Shown: positions 18,209 to 27,221 of the stretch, piece after piece
How the letters are laid out: every line of letters starts with the position of its first letter
How positions within the stretch are numbered: position 1 is the first letter of the stretch
Source of the DNA: Oxalobacter sp.
GTDB lineage: Bacteria; Pseudomonadota; Gammaproteobacteria; Burkholderiales; Burkholderiaceae_D
DNA: 39,165 nucleotides
Assembly (NCBI GenBank): GCA_018384065.1
Contig: JAHAYL010000053.1
Location: 1-39,165, forward strand
Direction of reading: 5' to 3'
Position numbers and translations under genes: made by a program
Notes under the pieces: model-generated
Databases searched by the model: none
What the model saw: the letters and a program-made list of their open reading frames with translations, nothing else
Told to the model about the DNA's origin: nothing

Positions 18209-19126
18209 TCAATGCTTCCTCGAATCCATGATCTGCAGGAAAACCTCTTCAAGGTCAGGTTCCTGCACCTGGAGGCTGTTGACAGTGACTGCCTGTTTCT
18301 CAAGCTCTGAGAGGATATGCCTGATATCAGTATATTGATTGATCCTGAGCACCCAGTTCCCGGTATTGCCGGAAACTTTGCTCCGCAACACCAACGGCTG
18401 CAGGGAGTCCGGCAGGTTCCCCTCAACCTGCAGGACAAGCTGGGGTTCTGATACCTGATGGATAAGCGCTTCTGTGGAATCCAAGGCAACCACACGGCCA
18501 TCCTTGAGCATCGCAATCCGGTTGCACCAGGTCTGGGCCTCTTCAAGATAATGTGTTGTCAGGACAACCGTATGGCCTTCCTGGTTTAGCCGTCCAATGA
18601 ACTGCCAGAGACTCTGGCGAAGCCCGACATCCACACCGGCTGTCGGCTCATCCAATACGATGACCGGTGGCTTATGCACCAATGCCTGCGCTACAAGCAG
18701 GCGGCGCTTCATCCCCCCTGACAATGCCCGCGTGTTCACATCTGCCTTGTCAGTCAGGTCAAGGTTCGACATGACTTCATCAATCCAGTCATCATTGTTC
18801 CTCAGGCCAAAAAAACCGGATTGGATACGTAGCATCTCCCGGACGGTGAAAAACGGATCAAAAACGATTTCTTGGGGGACAACTCCCAACATCCGCCTTG
18901 CTTCACGGTAATCACGGACAACATCATGCCCCATAATCCGGACATAACCGGAATCCGCAAAAACCAGTCCTGCCATAATGGAAATCAAAGTCGTCTTCCC
19001 GGCACCATTCGGTCCCAACAGGCCAAAAAACTCCCCCTGACGCACCTTGATGGAAACATCATCAAGCGCCTGCAACGTCTGATAACGCTTATGGATATGG
19101 GAAATCTCTATGGCATTCAAAGGCAT
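18209..19126 (-). CDS. ABC transporter ATP-binding protein (YadG-like)
   Basis: A 305-residue ATPase. Walker A is GPNGAGKTT (residues ~38-46), followed by the signature LSGGMKRR, Walker B VIVLDEPTAGVD, and the switch His in TTHYLEEA. The extra C-terminal ~80 residues are typical of DrrA/YadG-type exporters. It pairs with the permease directly downstream. I prefer the ATG at 19126; a TTG four codons earlier is possible. It begins shortly after the terminator-like hairpin behind mlaB, so it may be partly uncoupled from the Mla operon. Confidence 0.92.
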   Translation of the reverse strand: MPLNAIEISHIHKRYQTLQALDDVSIKVRQGEFFGLLGPNGAGKTTLISIMAGLVFADSGYVRIMGHDVVRDYREARRMLGVVPQEIVFDPFFTVREMLRIQSGFFGLRNNDDWIDEVMSNLDLTDKADVNTRALSGGMKRRLLVAQALVHKPPVIVLDEPTAGVDVGLRQSLWQFIGRLNQEGHTVVLTTHYLEEAQTWCNRIAMLKDGRVVALDSTEALIHQVSEPQLVLQVEGNLPDSLQPLVLRSKVSGNTGNWVLRINQYTDIRHILSELEKQAVTVNSLQVQEPDLEEVFLQIMDSRKH

Positions 19127-19145
19127 TCTGATGCTCAATAAACCA

Positions 19146-19167
19146 GAAAAGCCGCCTTTACGGCGGC
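19146..19167 (-). terminator. Terminator-like hairpin after mlaB
   Basis: Three bases after the mlaB stop codon, a GC-rich 6-bp stem (GCCGCC/GGCGGC, 5-nt loop) is followed on the minus strand by TTTTC. It has the form of a short intrinsic terminator between the Mla operon and the ABC exporter genes. With only four U it may be partial. Confidence 0.6.
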
Positions 19168-19169
19168 AT

Positions 19170-19448
19170 TCAAGAAGCGGTGACGTGCCCTGTCAGATCC
19201 AGTAATTCCGTCACCCCGTAGAGACCAGCTAGATTGACTAGACTGGAAGGGACATTCAGGAACCGGAGCCTTCTACCTGACCTGACTGCAGCACGCTGCC
19301 ATGCAAGCATGACAGCAACACTGGCGGAATCCACTTGCGCCAACTGACCAAGGTCATAGTCGTTCTCACCCCGTGAGACAGCATCAAGCCCTTCCTGAAG
19401 AAGGGCCTTGGCATTGGAGAAATCAAGTGCGGTGACAGTAAATGTCAT
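19170..19448 (-). CDS. mlaB: MlaB, STAS-domain subunit of the Mla ABC complex
   Basis: A 92-residue STAS-domain protein. The central QVDSASVAVMLAWQRAA motif has the conserved Ser/Thr region of MlaB, and the C-terminal half (LRFLNVPSSLVNLAGLYGV) is typical of the fold. MlaB binds the MlaF ATPase and supports assembly and activity of the MlaFEDB inner-membrane complex. It is the last gene of the mlaFEDACB series, 12 bp after mlaC. Confidence 0.9.
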   Translation of the reverse strand: MTFTVTALDFSNAKALLQEGLDAVSRGENDYDLGQLAQVDSASVAVMLAWQRAAVRSGRRLRFLNVPSSLVNLAGLYGVTELLDLTGHVTAS

Positions 19449-19460
19449 GCAGGCTCCATC

Positions 19461-20066
19461 TTATCTGTGACCGTTTTTCCTTGCCAGGTTGGCAATCAGA
19501 CCATCGATACCGGATTTTCTGATAATGCCGGTGAACTGGGTCTTGAAAGAAGAAGAAATCAGCCACATGTTGGCGAAGTTCGCATCAAAAATCTTCCAAC
19601 TGCCGGAATTCGCCGTCAGACCAAAGAACAACGGGGTGCTGGTACCATTGTTATTGATGCGGGCAGGAACCGTGGCTGTATTATTGGCATTATAGGTAGC
19701 CGGATAAACAACCATCGTCGTCCTGCTGTTGACCTTCCCCAAAGCCTTGGAATAGGAACGGATCAGCAGTTCCTTGAATTCAGCAGTGATACGGCTCTTC
19801 TGGCTGTCTGTCGCCTGATACCAGTACTGACCGCATGCAACTGAAGCTGCTGCTTCAAAATCAACATAGGGAGCAATATTGTTACGGACAAGGCTGTTGA
19901 TCTGCCCAGTAGACAGACCTCTCGGTGAATTGCTTGCGGCAGAAAGCACACTCTGCTTGATGGCGTTGACCACACCATCCGGTGAAGACTGTGCCTGTGC
20001 GGCAGACGTAAAAGCCAACAGGGCAAATGCTGTCAGGGCCAAGAACCATTGTTTGATACTCTTCAT
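19461..20066 (-). CDS. mlaC: MlaC, periplasmic phospholipid-binding protein
   Basis: A 201-residue precursor with a clear signal peptide (ends SAAQA, cleaved before QSSP). The mature part (NSLVRNNIAPYVDFEAAASVACGQYW, then FKELLIRSYSKALGKV) is the MlaC/Ttg2D family. MlaC carries phospholipids between outer-membrane MlaA and the inner-membrane MlaFEDB complex. It lies between mlaA and mlaB on the same strand. Confidence 0.92.
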   Translation of the reverse strand: MKSIKQWFLALTAFALLAFTSAAQAQSSPDGVVNAIKQSVLSAASNSPRGLSTGQINSLVRNNIAPYVDFEAAASVACGQYWYQATDSQKSRITAEFKELLIRSYSKALGKVNSRTTMVVYPATYNANNTATVPARINNNGTSTPLFFGLTANSGSWKIFDANFANMWLISSSFKTQFTGIIRKSGIDGLIANLARKNGHR

Positions 20067-20090
20067 TTTCTATCCTTCAAGTCAATGCAA

Positions 20091-21059
20091 TCATTTTGCC
20101 TGTTCAGCAGGCGCAGAAGCCGGGACTGTCCCAACAGCCTTTTCAGAGGCAGGGGCATCAGCAGGAACCGCCTGCGGAACAGCCGGAGCAGAAGCATCAG
20201 GCGTTCCTGCAGGAGCCACTGTTTCAGGAGCCTTCTTCATCCCTGCAGCATTTGCCGCCGGATTGATGAACGGGTCAGATGTCTGGGTTTCCCATGCGGC
20301 AGTGGACTTGCCTTCAATCATTGCCCGACGGCGCTGCAAGTAGGCATCCCTTCTGAACTCATATTTGTCCAAAGCGACTTCATCAACAAAATCAGAAGCA
20401 TCAAGCAGATTGGCGCGGTAATTGACTGCACGGAGGACAATACCGACATTACGGACACGGATCTTACGGACATAAGACCATGGATCGCCATACCATTCCG
20501 CTGGCAGGGCAACCGTATCACGGACTGTTGAATCCCCCAGAATCGGCAAAACAACATAAGGACCGGAACCAACGCCCCAGATGCCTAAAGTCTGGCCAAA
20601 ATCAGCCTTTTCCTTCTCGATATGCATGGTGGTGGCAACATCAATCAGACCAGCGATACCAAAGATGGTATTGGCCGTCACACGTGCAAGGTCCTTGACA
20701 CCCCGCTCAGCATTGCCCTGCATGAAATGATTGGCGGCATACCAGACATCACGGATATTGCCGAAGAAATTGGTCACCCCCTTACGCGCTATCTCTGGGA
20801 CCACCTTCGTATAACCTTTCGCAACGGGTCTGTAGATATAGTCATCAAACCCCTCGTTGAAAGAGAACATGGCGCGGTTATAACCCTCAAATGTATCGGT
20901 CGGTCCTTCTTCTACAGCTACCCCAGCAGGCTGTCCTGCATTGGAAACCTGGCTGCTGCCTGGTGCCTGTACATCGTTGGGTGTTTCTGCCAAAGCATGA
21001 CCTGTCATCAAGGGGAAAGCGGCTGCAATGGCAATCAATGGTTTGACAAGGCTTTTCAT
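20091..21059 (-). CDS. mlaA: MlaA (VacJ family), without a lipobox
   Basis: A 322-residue protein with the MlaA core: EGYNRAMFSFNEGFDDYIYRPVAKGY, FFGNIRDVWYAANHFMQG, and DFGQTLGIWGVGSGPYVVLPILG. MlaA normally removes misplaced phospholipids from the outer leaflet as an outer-membrane lipoprotein. Here the N-terminus is an ordinary signal peptide (ending GHALA before ETPN) and the protein has no cysteine at all, so it cannot be lipidated. The C-terminal ~45 residues are an Ala/Pro-rich tail. The ATG at 21059 has AAGGGA upstream; an ATG at 21074 overlaps the mlaD stop and would add five residues. Confidence 0.9.
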   Translation of the reverse strand: MKSLVKPLIAIAAAFPLMTGHALAETPNDVQAPGSSQVSNAGQPAGVAVEEGPTDTFEGYNRAMFSFNEGFDDYIYRPVAKGYTKVVPEIARKGVTNFFGNIRDVWYAANHFMQGNAERGVKDLARVTANTIFGIAGLIDVATTMHIEKEKADFGQTLGIWGVGSGPYVVLPILGDSTVRDTVALPAEWYGDPWSYVRKIRVRNVGIVLRAVNYRANLLDASDFVDEVALDKYEFRRDAYLQRRRAMIEGKSTAAWETQTSDPFINPAANAAGMKKAPETVAPAGTPDASAPAVPQAVPADAPASEKAVGTVPASAPAEQAK

Positions 21060-21070
21060 AAGGAATCCCT

Positions 21071-21544
21071 TCATTCACTGGCTTTTGATGCAACCAGTGC
21101 ATCAATCAGTTTCTCCAGCACCATGGCATCTTCGGATCTGATGATCTCGTCACCTGCTGCCAGGCTTGGATGTTCAACAGATGGGTCACCAGGCTCGATT
21201 TCAAGCCCGATATACTGTTCGCCCAGCAGACCGGATGTCAGGATCTTGGCACTGGTCCCATCTTTTGGAAAAGCATATTTCTGCTGCAGTTCAAGGGTGA
21301 CTATCGCACGGTAATCCTTATTGTCAAAAGAAATGTCAGCGACACGGCCGACAACCACCCCGGCACTCTTGACCGGTGCCCGTGGCTTCAGTCCACCGAT
21401 ATTGCTGAACTTGGCTTTGACGGAATACGTGTTCTCAAATGAAAAGGAACTCATGTTACCCGCCTTGAGGGCGAGGAACAGGAGCGCAACGGCACCAAGA
21501 AGGACAAAAAGCCCAACCCAGATATCAAACGACTTACGTTGCAT
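21071..21544 (-). CDS. mlaD: MlaD, MCE-domain subunit
   Basis: A 157-residue protein with one N-terminal membrane helix (FDIWVGLFVLLGAVALLFLAL) and a single MCE domain. The GLKPRAPVKSAGVVVGRV motif is diagnostic, followed by LGEQYIGLEIEPG. MlaD forms a hexameric ring in the periplasm on top of MlaFE. The ATG at 21544 is chosen because GAGG lies 6 nt upstream; a GTG two codons earlier is possible. Its stop overlaps the first possible mlaA start. Confidence 0.94.
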   Translation of the reverse strand: MQRKSFDIWVGLFVLLGAVALLFLALKAGNMSSFSFENTYSVKAKFSNIGGLKPRAPVKSAGVVVGRVADISFDNKDYRAIVTLELQQKYAFPKDGTSAKILTSGLLGEQYIGLEIEPGDPSVEHPSLAAGDEIIRSEDAMVLEKLIDALVASKASE

Positions 21545-21638
21545 AGCCACCTCTATCTTTGCTTCAGCTTCAGATAAATCAAGTATCCATTATAAAGAGA
21601 TAGGGATTCAAGGGCAAAACCCGATTTACCTGAAAAAA

Positions 21639-22412
21639 TCAATTAAACATCAAGGCTGTCATAATGAAATCCAACCACAGGATCAACAATGATGACAGCA
21701 CCACCGTCCGGGTTGTTGCACCAGAAACCCCCTCAGGTGTCGGCTTGGATTCATATCCCTGGTACAGCGCCATGAACGTCACGGCGAAACCGAACACCAC
21801 ACTCTTGACAATCCCATTGCCGATATCGTCCCAGACATCGACGCCTTCCTGCATCTGTGACCAGAAAGCCCCGTCATCCACACCGATCAGTGCCACACCG
21901 ACAATATAACCACCGATGATGCCTGCAGCATTGAAAAGGATGGAAAGCAACGGCATGGAAATGACACCTGCCCAGAAACGGGGGGCCAGGATACGCTTCA
22001 CCGGATTGACTGCCATCATCTCCATGGCAGTGAGCTGTTCACCGGCTTTCATCAATCCAATTTCAGCAGTGAGCGATGTCCCTGCCCGCCCTGCAAAAAG
22101 CAGTGCCGTGACAACGGGTCCCAGCTCACGGGTCAATGCCAATGCAACCAGGATGCCAAGCGCCTGTTCAGAGCCATAGCGCACCAGCACGTAGTATCCC
22201 TGAAGCCCCAACACAAAACCGACGAACAGACCTGAAACCGTAATGATGATGAGGGACCTGTTGCCGATGAAGAAAATCTGGTCAATGACCAGGCGGGGTC
22301 TTGCCAACAGGCGGAAAAACGCCTGCACAACAGACAGGAAAAGCCGGGTGGCATAACCGATGCTCGACACTGTCTGCCGGGTCTTATACCCCAGTTCTGC
22401 CAGCATATTCAT
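21639..22412 (-). CDS. mlaE: MlaE, permease subunit of the Mla complex
   Basis: A 257-residue membrane protein of the MlaE/YrbE family. The LGPVVTALLFAGRAGTSLTAEIG motif and EQLTAMEMMAVNPVKRI coupling segment are diagnostic. It is the membrane core through which phospholipids pass. The ATG overlaps the mlaF stop (ATGA at 22409-22412). A 94-bp gap follows before the chosen mlaD start, the largest in the operon, with no clear terminator. Confidence 0.95.
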   Translation of the reverse strand: MNMLAELGYKTRQTVSSIGYATRLFLSVVQAFFRLLARPRLVIDQIFFIGNRSLIIITVSGLFVGFVLGLQGYYVLVRYGSEQALGILVALALTRELGPVVTALLFAGRAGTSLTAEIGLMKAGEQLTAMEMMAVNPVKRILAPRFWAGVISMPLLSILFNAAGIIGGYIVGVALIGVDDGAFWSQMQEGVDVWDDIGNGIVKSVVFGFAVTFMALYQGYESKPTPEGVSGATTRTVVLSSLLILWLDFIMTALMFN

Positions 22413-23212
22413 GGTGTTCCCTCCAAGCCAAGGTCAACAGCCATCGGCTGACCAGGATAGTGGAATGCCACAGGACCGTCCATTTCTGCATGGACAAACT
22501 GATAGACATAAGGGTCCGTGGACTGCTCCATTTCTGCTGGGGTTCCCTGTGCAAGGATTTTGCCTTCTGACAGGAAATAGACATAATCCGCAATGGCGAA
22601 AGTCTCAGGCACATCATGCGAGACCAGTACCGTTGTGGACTGGAGGACATCGTTCAGCCGCCGGATCAGGTTCGATGTCACACCCATGGAAATCGGATCC
22701 AGCCCTGTGAAAGGCTCATCGTATAGGATCAGCTGCGGGTCAAGCGCAATGGTACGCGCAAGGGCGACCCGCCTCGCCATCCCGCCTGAAATCTCAGACG
22801 GCATCAACCATGCGGCACTGCGCAGGCCAACTGCATCCAGCTTCATCAGGACAAGGTCATGGATCAGTTCTTCCGGCAGGTCTGTCTGTTCACGTAATGG
22901 GAACGCCACATTGTCAAAGACAGAAAGGTCGGTGAACAGCGCCCCATGCTGGAACAGCATCCCCATCTGCCTGCGCTGTCGATAAAGCTTTGCAGTATCC
23001 ATGGTTTCCAAACGCTCGCCACCAATGAGCACTTCCCCCTTCTGAGGAGTGATCAACCCGCCCAGCAACCGGAGGATTGTTGTCTTTCCAGACCCTGAAA
23101 TACCCATGACAGCAATGACTTTCCCTTTCGGAAAAGTCATATTCAGGTCGGAAAGGATCATCCGGTCGCCATAACCAAAAGCCAGGTCAGATATTTCAGC
23201 GATATTGGACAC
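22409..23212 (-). CDS. mlaF: MlaF, ATPase subunit of the Mla complex
   Basis: A 267-residue ABC ATPase. Walker A is GISGSGKTT (residues ~37-45), the signature appears in the unusual form ISGGMARR, and Walker B is LILYDEPFTGLD, all typical of MlaF. It powers phospholipid transport by MlaFEDB. The start is a GTG at 23212 with GGATGG upstream; no in-frame ATG is better placed. It is the first gene of the operon, with the 85-bp gap to ettA likely holding the promoter. Confidence 0.94.
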   Translation of the reverse strand: MSNIAEISDLAFGYGDRMILSDLNMTFPKGKVIAVMGISGSGKTTILRLLGGLITPQKGEVLIGGERLETMDTAKLYRQRRQMGMLFQHGALFTDLSVFDNVAFPLREQTDLPEELIHDLVLMKLDAVGLRSAAWLMPSEISGGMARRVALARTIALDPQLILYDEPFTGLDPISMGVTSNLIRRLNDVLQSTTVLVSHDVPETFAIADYVYFLSEGKILAQGTPAEMEQSTDPYVYQFVHAEMDGPVAFHYPGQPMAVDLGLEGTP

Positions 23213-23297
23213 AGTACCATCCGTTTCTACAACAACGGCTTTTATTTTAAGCCCCTACTTCAGAAAAAAAGAAACTTTTTGCAACAGCGTACGCTTC

Positions 23298-24965
23298 CTA
23301 ACGGGAAATCGGTTTATAGCGCAGGCGTTTGGGTGCAGCTGCCGCCTCGCCTAGGCGTTTACGTTTATCAGATTCGTATTCCTGATAATTGCCTTCAAAG
23401 AAAGTGACCTGCGAATCCCCTTCAAACGCCAGGATATGGGTGGCTATCCTGTCCAAGAACCACCGGTCATGCGACACCACAATCACCGTACCGGCAAACT
23501 CAAGCAATGCATCTTCCAATGCCCGGAGCGTTTCAACATCCAGGTCATTGGAAGGTTCGTCAAGCAGCAGGACATTGGCACCCTGCATCAGGGTCTTTGC
23601 CAGATGCAGGCGTCCCCGTTCACCACCGGAAAGGGTTCCCACTTTCTTCTGCTGGTCACTGCCCTTGAAATTGAAACGACCCAGATATGCCCGTGCATGC
23701 ATTTCGAACTTGCCAACCGTAATCAGGTCATTGCCCCCACTGATTTCCTCAAACACCGACTTGTCATCCGACAGGAACGCCCGTGACTGGTCAACCATCG
23801 CCATACGGACAGTCTTGCCAATTGTGATTTCGCCGGAATCCGGCTGTTCCTTTCCGGCAATCATCTTGAACATCGTGGATTTACCGGCGCCGTTTGGTCC
23901 GATGACCCCGACAATCGCACCGGCAGGGATGATGAAACTCAGGTCATCAATCAGCAGCCGGTCCCCAAACCCCTTGCTGACATGCTTGAATTCAATGACA
24001 TCATTGCCAAGGCGCTCTGCCACAGGAATGAAGATTTCCTGCGTCTCGTTCCGTTTCTGGTATTCGTATTCAGACAATTCACTGAAACGGGCAAGGCGGG
24101 CTTTGCTTTTCGCCTGGCGTCCCTTCGGATTCTGACGGACCCATTCGAGTTCTTTCGCAATGGTTTTCTGACGGGCAGACTCTTTCTGTTCCTCCTGCTT
24201 CAGCCGCAGGCTTTTCTGGTCAAGCCACGAACTGTAATTACCCTTCCATGGAATCCCATAACCACGGTCCAGTTCCAAAATCCATTCAGCGGCATTGTCA
24301 AGGAAATAACGGTCATGGGTGATTGCGACAACTGTACCCGGAAAACGGTGCAGGAACTGCTCCAGCCACTCCACCGATTCCGCATCCAAGTGGTTGGTCG
24401 GTTCGTCAAGCAGCAGCATATCGGGCTTGGACAGCAACAGGCGGCATAAGGCAACACGGCGCTTTTCCCCACCAGACAATATGCTGATCTTGGCATCCCA
24501 CGGTGGCAGGCGCAGTGCATCAGCAGCGACTTCCATCTGCTGTTCAATATTATTGCCATCCGCCGCCGCGACAATCGCTTCAAGGCGTGCCTGCTCTGCT
24601 GCCAGCTTGTCAAAATCTGCATCAGGTTCCGCATAAGCCGCATAAACTGCATCCAACTGCTTCTGCGCATCAATCACCTCCCCAAGTCCAGACTCAACCG
24701 CCTCGCGGACAGTCTGGTCGGGATCAAGCTGCGGTTCTTGAGGCATATAGCCAATCTTCAGCCCTGGCATTGGACGGGCTTCGCCCAGGATGTCTGTATC
24801 CACACCCGCCATGATTTTCAGCAGGGTTGATTTGCCAGCGCCGTTGAGTCCCAACACCCCGATTTTTGCGCCAGGGAAAAAGGACAGGGAAATATCTTTC
24901 AGAATCTGACGTTTAGGTGGCACAACCTTGCCAACCCGGTTCATCGTAAATACATATTGAGCCAT
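23298..24965 (-). CDS. ettA: ABC-F ATPase EttA (energy-dependent translational throttle)
   Basis: A 555-residue protein, exactly the typical EttA length, beginning MAQYVFTMNRVGKVVPPKR. Two ATPase domains are visible: Walker A GLNGAGKST (~39-47) and later GPNGAGKST, with two LSGGE signatures and two LLLDEP(T/S)N boxes. Between them is the charged linker typical of ABC-F proteins that contact the ribosome. EttA binds the E site and gates the first elongation step according to ATP/ADP. The frame is open 30 codons further upstream, but the conserved N-terminus fixes the ATG at 24965. Confidence 0.95.
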   Translation of the reverse strand: MAQYVFTMNRVGKVVPPKRQILKDISLSFFPGAKIGVLGLNGAGKSTLLKIMAGVDTDILGEARPMPGLKIGYMPQEPQLDPDQTVREAVESGLGEVIDAQKQLDAVYAAYAEPDADFDKLAAEQARLEAIVAAADGNNIEQQMEVAADALRLPPWDAKISILSGGEKRRVALCRLLLSKPDMLLLDEPTNHLDAESVEWLEQFLHRFPGTVVAITHDRYFLDNAAEWILELDRGYGIPWKGNYSSWLDQKSLRLKQEEQKESARQKTIAKELEWVRQNPKGRQAKSKARLARFSELSEYEYQKRNETQEIFIPVAERLGNDVIEFKHVSKGFGDRLLIDDLSFIIPAGAIVGVIGPNGAGKSTMFKMIAGKEQPDSGEITIGKTVRMAMVDQSRAFLSDDKSVFEEISGGNDLITVGKFEMHARAYLGRFNFKGSDQQKKVGTLSGGERGRLHLAKTLMQGANVLLLDEPSNDLDVETLRALEDALLEFAGTVIVVSHDRWFLDRIATHILAFEGDSQVTFFEGNYQEYESDKRKRLGEAAAAPKRLRYKPISR

Positions 24966-25196
24966 GGAATCTGTTCCTGTTGCAGGGAAAGGCGGAATGC
25001 CGGTTTCCCTATCGTCAAAAAAGGTGAAAATATCATGCAGGACAGAGTTCTGCAAATACCCTGCCTAAAACAGGGATCCGCATACCGGGGAACAACTGCT
25101 AGCGTGACATTTTCAGGAACTTCCTGGAATCAGTGGGCAAAGAAACGGGATAAAAATCAGGTTTGCCTTAATTAGCCTGAAATAAGCGCCATTTAG

Positions 25197-25225
25197 TTGC
25201 AATTCCATGCAGATTGTCCTATTGT
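25197..25225 (+). promoter_or_regulatory. Predicted kup promoter
   Basis: TTGCAA (25197-25202) and TATTGT (25220-25225) are separated by exactly 17 bp, a good sigma70-like match. Transcription would begin near 25232, some 24 nt before the chosen kup start. It excludes the more upstream possible TTG start at 25214, which lies within the promoter. Confidence 0.55.
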
Positions 25226-25255
25226 GAGCGTTTTCCGATACAAAAAGGTTTTCCA

Positions 25256-27136
25256 TTGTCCCTCAAATCCGCCAAACACAGCATGATGGCTATGACTGTT
25301 GCCGCAGTCGGGGTCGTCTATGGAGACATCGGTACAAGCCCGCTTTACACCATGAAGGCGGTCTTCGGTGAGGGGAACGGCCTTGCCCTGATTCCAGAGA
25401 ACATCCTTGGGATTGTCTCGCTGATCATCTGGGGACTGATCCTGGTGGTCGGGCTTAAATATGTATATCTGATGCTCAAGGCGGACAACCGGGGGGAAGG
25501 CGGCATCCTGGCTTTGCTGGCGCTGGTCCACACATCGCTGCCGAAAGGACGTCCCCTCTGGTTCCGGATCCTGCTGCTGATGGGTGTTTTCGGTGCCTCG
25601 CTGTTCTATGGCGACAGCGTCATCACGCCTGCTGTTTCTGTCCTGTCTGCGATGGAAGGTTTTGAAGTCGCCACGCCTTTCTTCAAACCTTATGTGGTTC
25701 CCCTTGCCATCATCATCATCGTCATCCTTTATTCCATCCAGTCAAAAGGGACGGAAGGCATCGCAAAATGGGTAGGTCCCCTGATGCTGCTCTGGTTCGG
25801 GTCCCTCGCAGCCATGGGCATCGTCAACATCATCCGCTCCCCAGTCATCCTGCAGGCATTCAACCCTTGGTTCGCCATCAAATTCATCAAGGTCAGCCCG
25901 GGCATTGCCTTCATCGCATTGGGTGCCATCGTCCTGGCTTTGACAGGGGCTGAAGCACTTTATGCCGATCTGGGACATTTCGGTCCGACGCCCATCCGTT
26001 ACGCATGGTTTTTCATTGTATTCCCGGCATTGGCACTCAACTATATGGGGCAGGGAGGCCTGCTCATTGCAAATCCTGCTGCCATTGTTAATCCTTTCTT
26101 CCAGCAGCTTGGCGCTTGGAGCATCTATCCGTTGATTGCCCTGTCCACCATCGCTGTTGTCGTGGCATCCCAAGCGACCATCTCAGGTGCATTCTCTGTC
26201 ACCCGTCAGGCAATCGGTCTTGGCCTGCTGCCCCGCATGAAAGTCGTGCATACCTCCGAATCGGAAATCGGGCAGGTCTATATGCCGACTGTCAACTGGC
26301 TCCAGATGGCGGTTGTATTGTTTGCTATCCTGCTCTTCGGCTCCTCTGAAAACCTTGCCGGAGCTTATGGCATCGCGGTGACAGGCACCATGACCATCAC
26401 CACACTCCTGCTGTTCTTTGTGATGCACAACTATTGGAAACGCAATGTTGTCATTTCCCTGCTGCTGGTCTTCTGCTTCTTCGTCGGTGATGTTTTCCTG
26501 TTCAGTTCCAATGTCATGAAAATCGCCAGTGGCGGCTGGTTCCCGCTGACCCTCGCAACCATCCTGTTCACACTGATGCTGACCTGGCGGCGTGGACGCA
26601 GGATCATCGAACGGAACCTGAGGCAACAGGCCATCCCGCTGAAAGACTTTCTGGAAACCCTGTTCATTTCGCCTCCGCAACGTGTCCCTGGCACAGCTGT
26701 CATCCTGAAACGGGACAACGATGGGGTTCCGTTGGCACTATTGCACAACCTTTCCCATAACAAAGTCATCCATGAACGTGTCTATTTCCTGACCATCCAT
26801 TCCCATGACGTGCCATGGGTTCCGCCATGGGAGCGCATCAGGATTTCCGATTTCGGCAACAACTGCTGGATGATTGATGTGCATTATGGTTTCAAGAATG
26901 AACCGGATATCCCGCAGATCCTTGAAGAATGCAAGGAACAGGGGCACCGCTTCGACCTGATGCAGACCTCTTTCTTTGTCTCACGCCTGTCGCTGGTCCC
27001 TTCCAAGAAATCCCTGATGATGCGTTGGCGTGAACATCTGTTCATCTGGATTACCCGGAACGCCCGCAGTGCAGCCGATTACTACCAGATTCCAACCAAC
27101 CGGGTTGTCGAGATGGGCACCCGCCTTGAAATCTGA
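25256..27136 (+). CDS. kup: Potassium uptake protein Kup
   Basis: A 626-residue transporter. The N-terminal VGVVYGDIGTSPLYT is the KUP/HAK/KT signature, and PTPIRYAWF and NYMGQGGLL are also typical. About 12 membrane helices are followed by a ~150-residue cytoplasmic C-terminal domain (from about PPQRVPGTAVI). Kup imports K+ with protons, especially at low pH. No ATG fits the start; the TTG at 25256 is preferred since AAAAAGG lies 6 nt upstream and the predicted promoter ends before it. Length then matches the family (E. coli Kup 622). Confidence 0.94.
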   Translation: MSLKSAKHSMMAMTVAAVGVVYGDIGTSPLYTMKAVFGEGNGLALIPENILGIVSLIIWGLILVVGLKYVYLMLKADNRGEGGILALLALVHTSLPKGRPLWFRILLLMGVFGASLFYGDSVITPAVSVLSAMEGFEVATPFFKPYVVPLAIIIIVILYSIQSKGTEGIAKWVGPLMLLWFGSLAAMGIVNIIRSPVILQAFNPWFAIKFIKVSPGIAFIALGAIVLALTGAEALYADLGHFGPTPIRYAWFFIVFPALALNYMGQGGLLIANPAAIVNPFFQQLGAWSIYPLIALSTIAVVVASQATISGAFSVTRQAIGLGLLPRMKVVHTSESEIGQVYMPTVNWLQMAVVLFAILLFGSSENLAGAYGIAVTGTMTITTLLLFFVMHNYWKRNVVISLLLVFCFFVGDVFLFSSNVMKIASGGWFPLTLATILFTLMLTWRRGRRIIERNLRQQAIPLKDFLETLFISPPQRVPGTAVILKRDNDGVPLALLHNLSHNKVIHERVYFLTIHSHDVPWVPPWERIRISDFGNNCWMIDVHYGFKNEPDIPQILEECKEQGHRFDLMQTSFFVSRLSLVPSKKSLMMRWREHLFIWITRNARSAADYYQIPTNRVVEMGTRLEI

Positions 27137-27167
27137 CAGAGGACAGCCAGAACCGTTGACCAATAGG

Positions 27168-27204
27168 AAAGCAGGAACCGCAAGGAAACGGCCCTGCTTT
27201 TCCC
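27168..27204. terminator. Hairpin between convergent kup and EFR1 genes
   Basis: AAAGCAGG (27168-27175) and CCTGCTTT (27193-27200) form an 8-bp stem with a 17-nt spacer, followed on the plus strand by T and CCC. It lies 32 bp after the kup stop and 22 bp after the EFR1 stop on the other strand. A shared terminator is likely but weak, since the T-run is short. Confidence 0.45.
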
Positions 27205-27221
27205 TTATACCTCTATAGGAA

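Noticed and set aside
18208-18546. N-terminal extension of the ABC permease by 113 residues
   Set aside because: It overlaps the ATPase gene in another frame and is not protein-like; the ATG right after the ATPase stop is the natural start.
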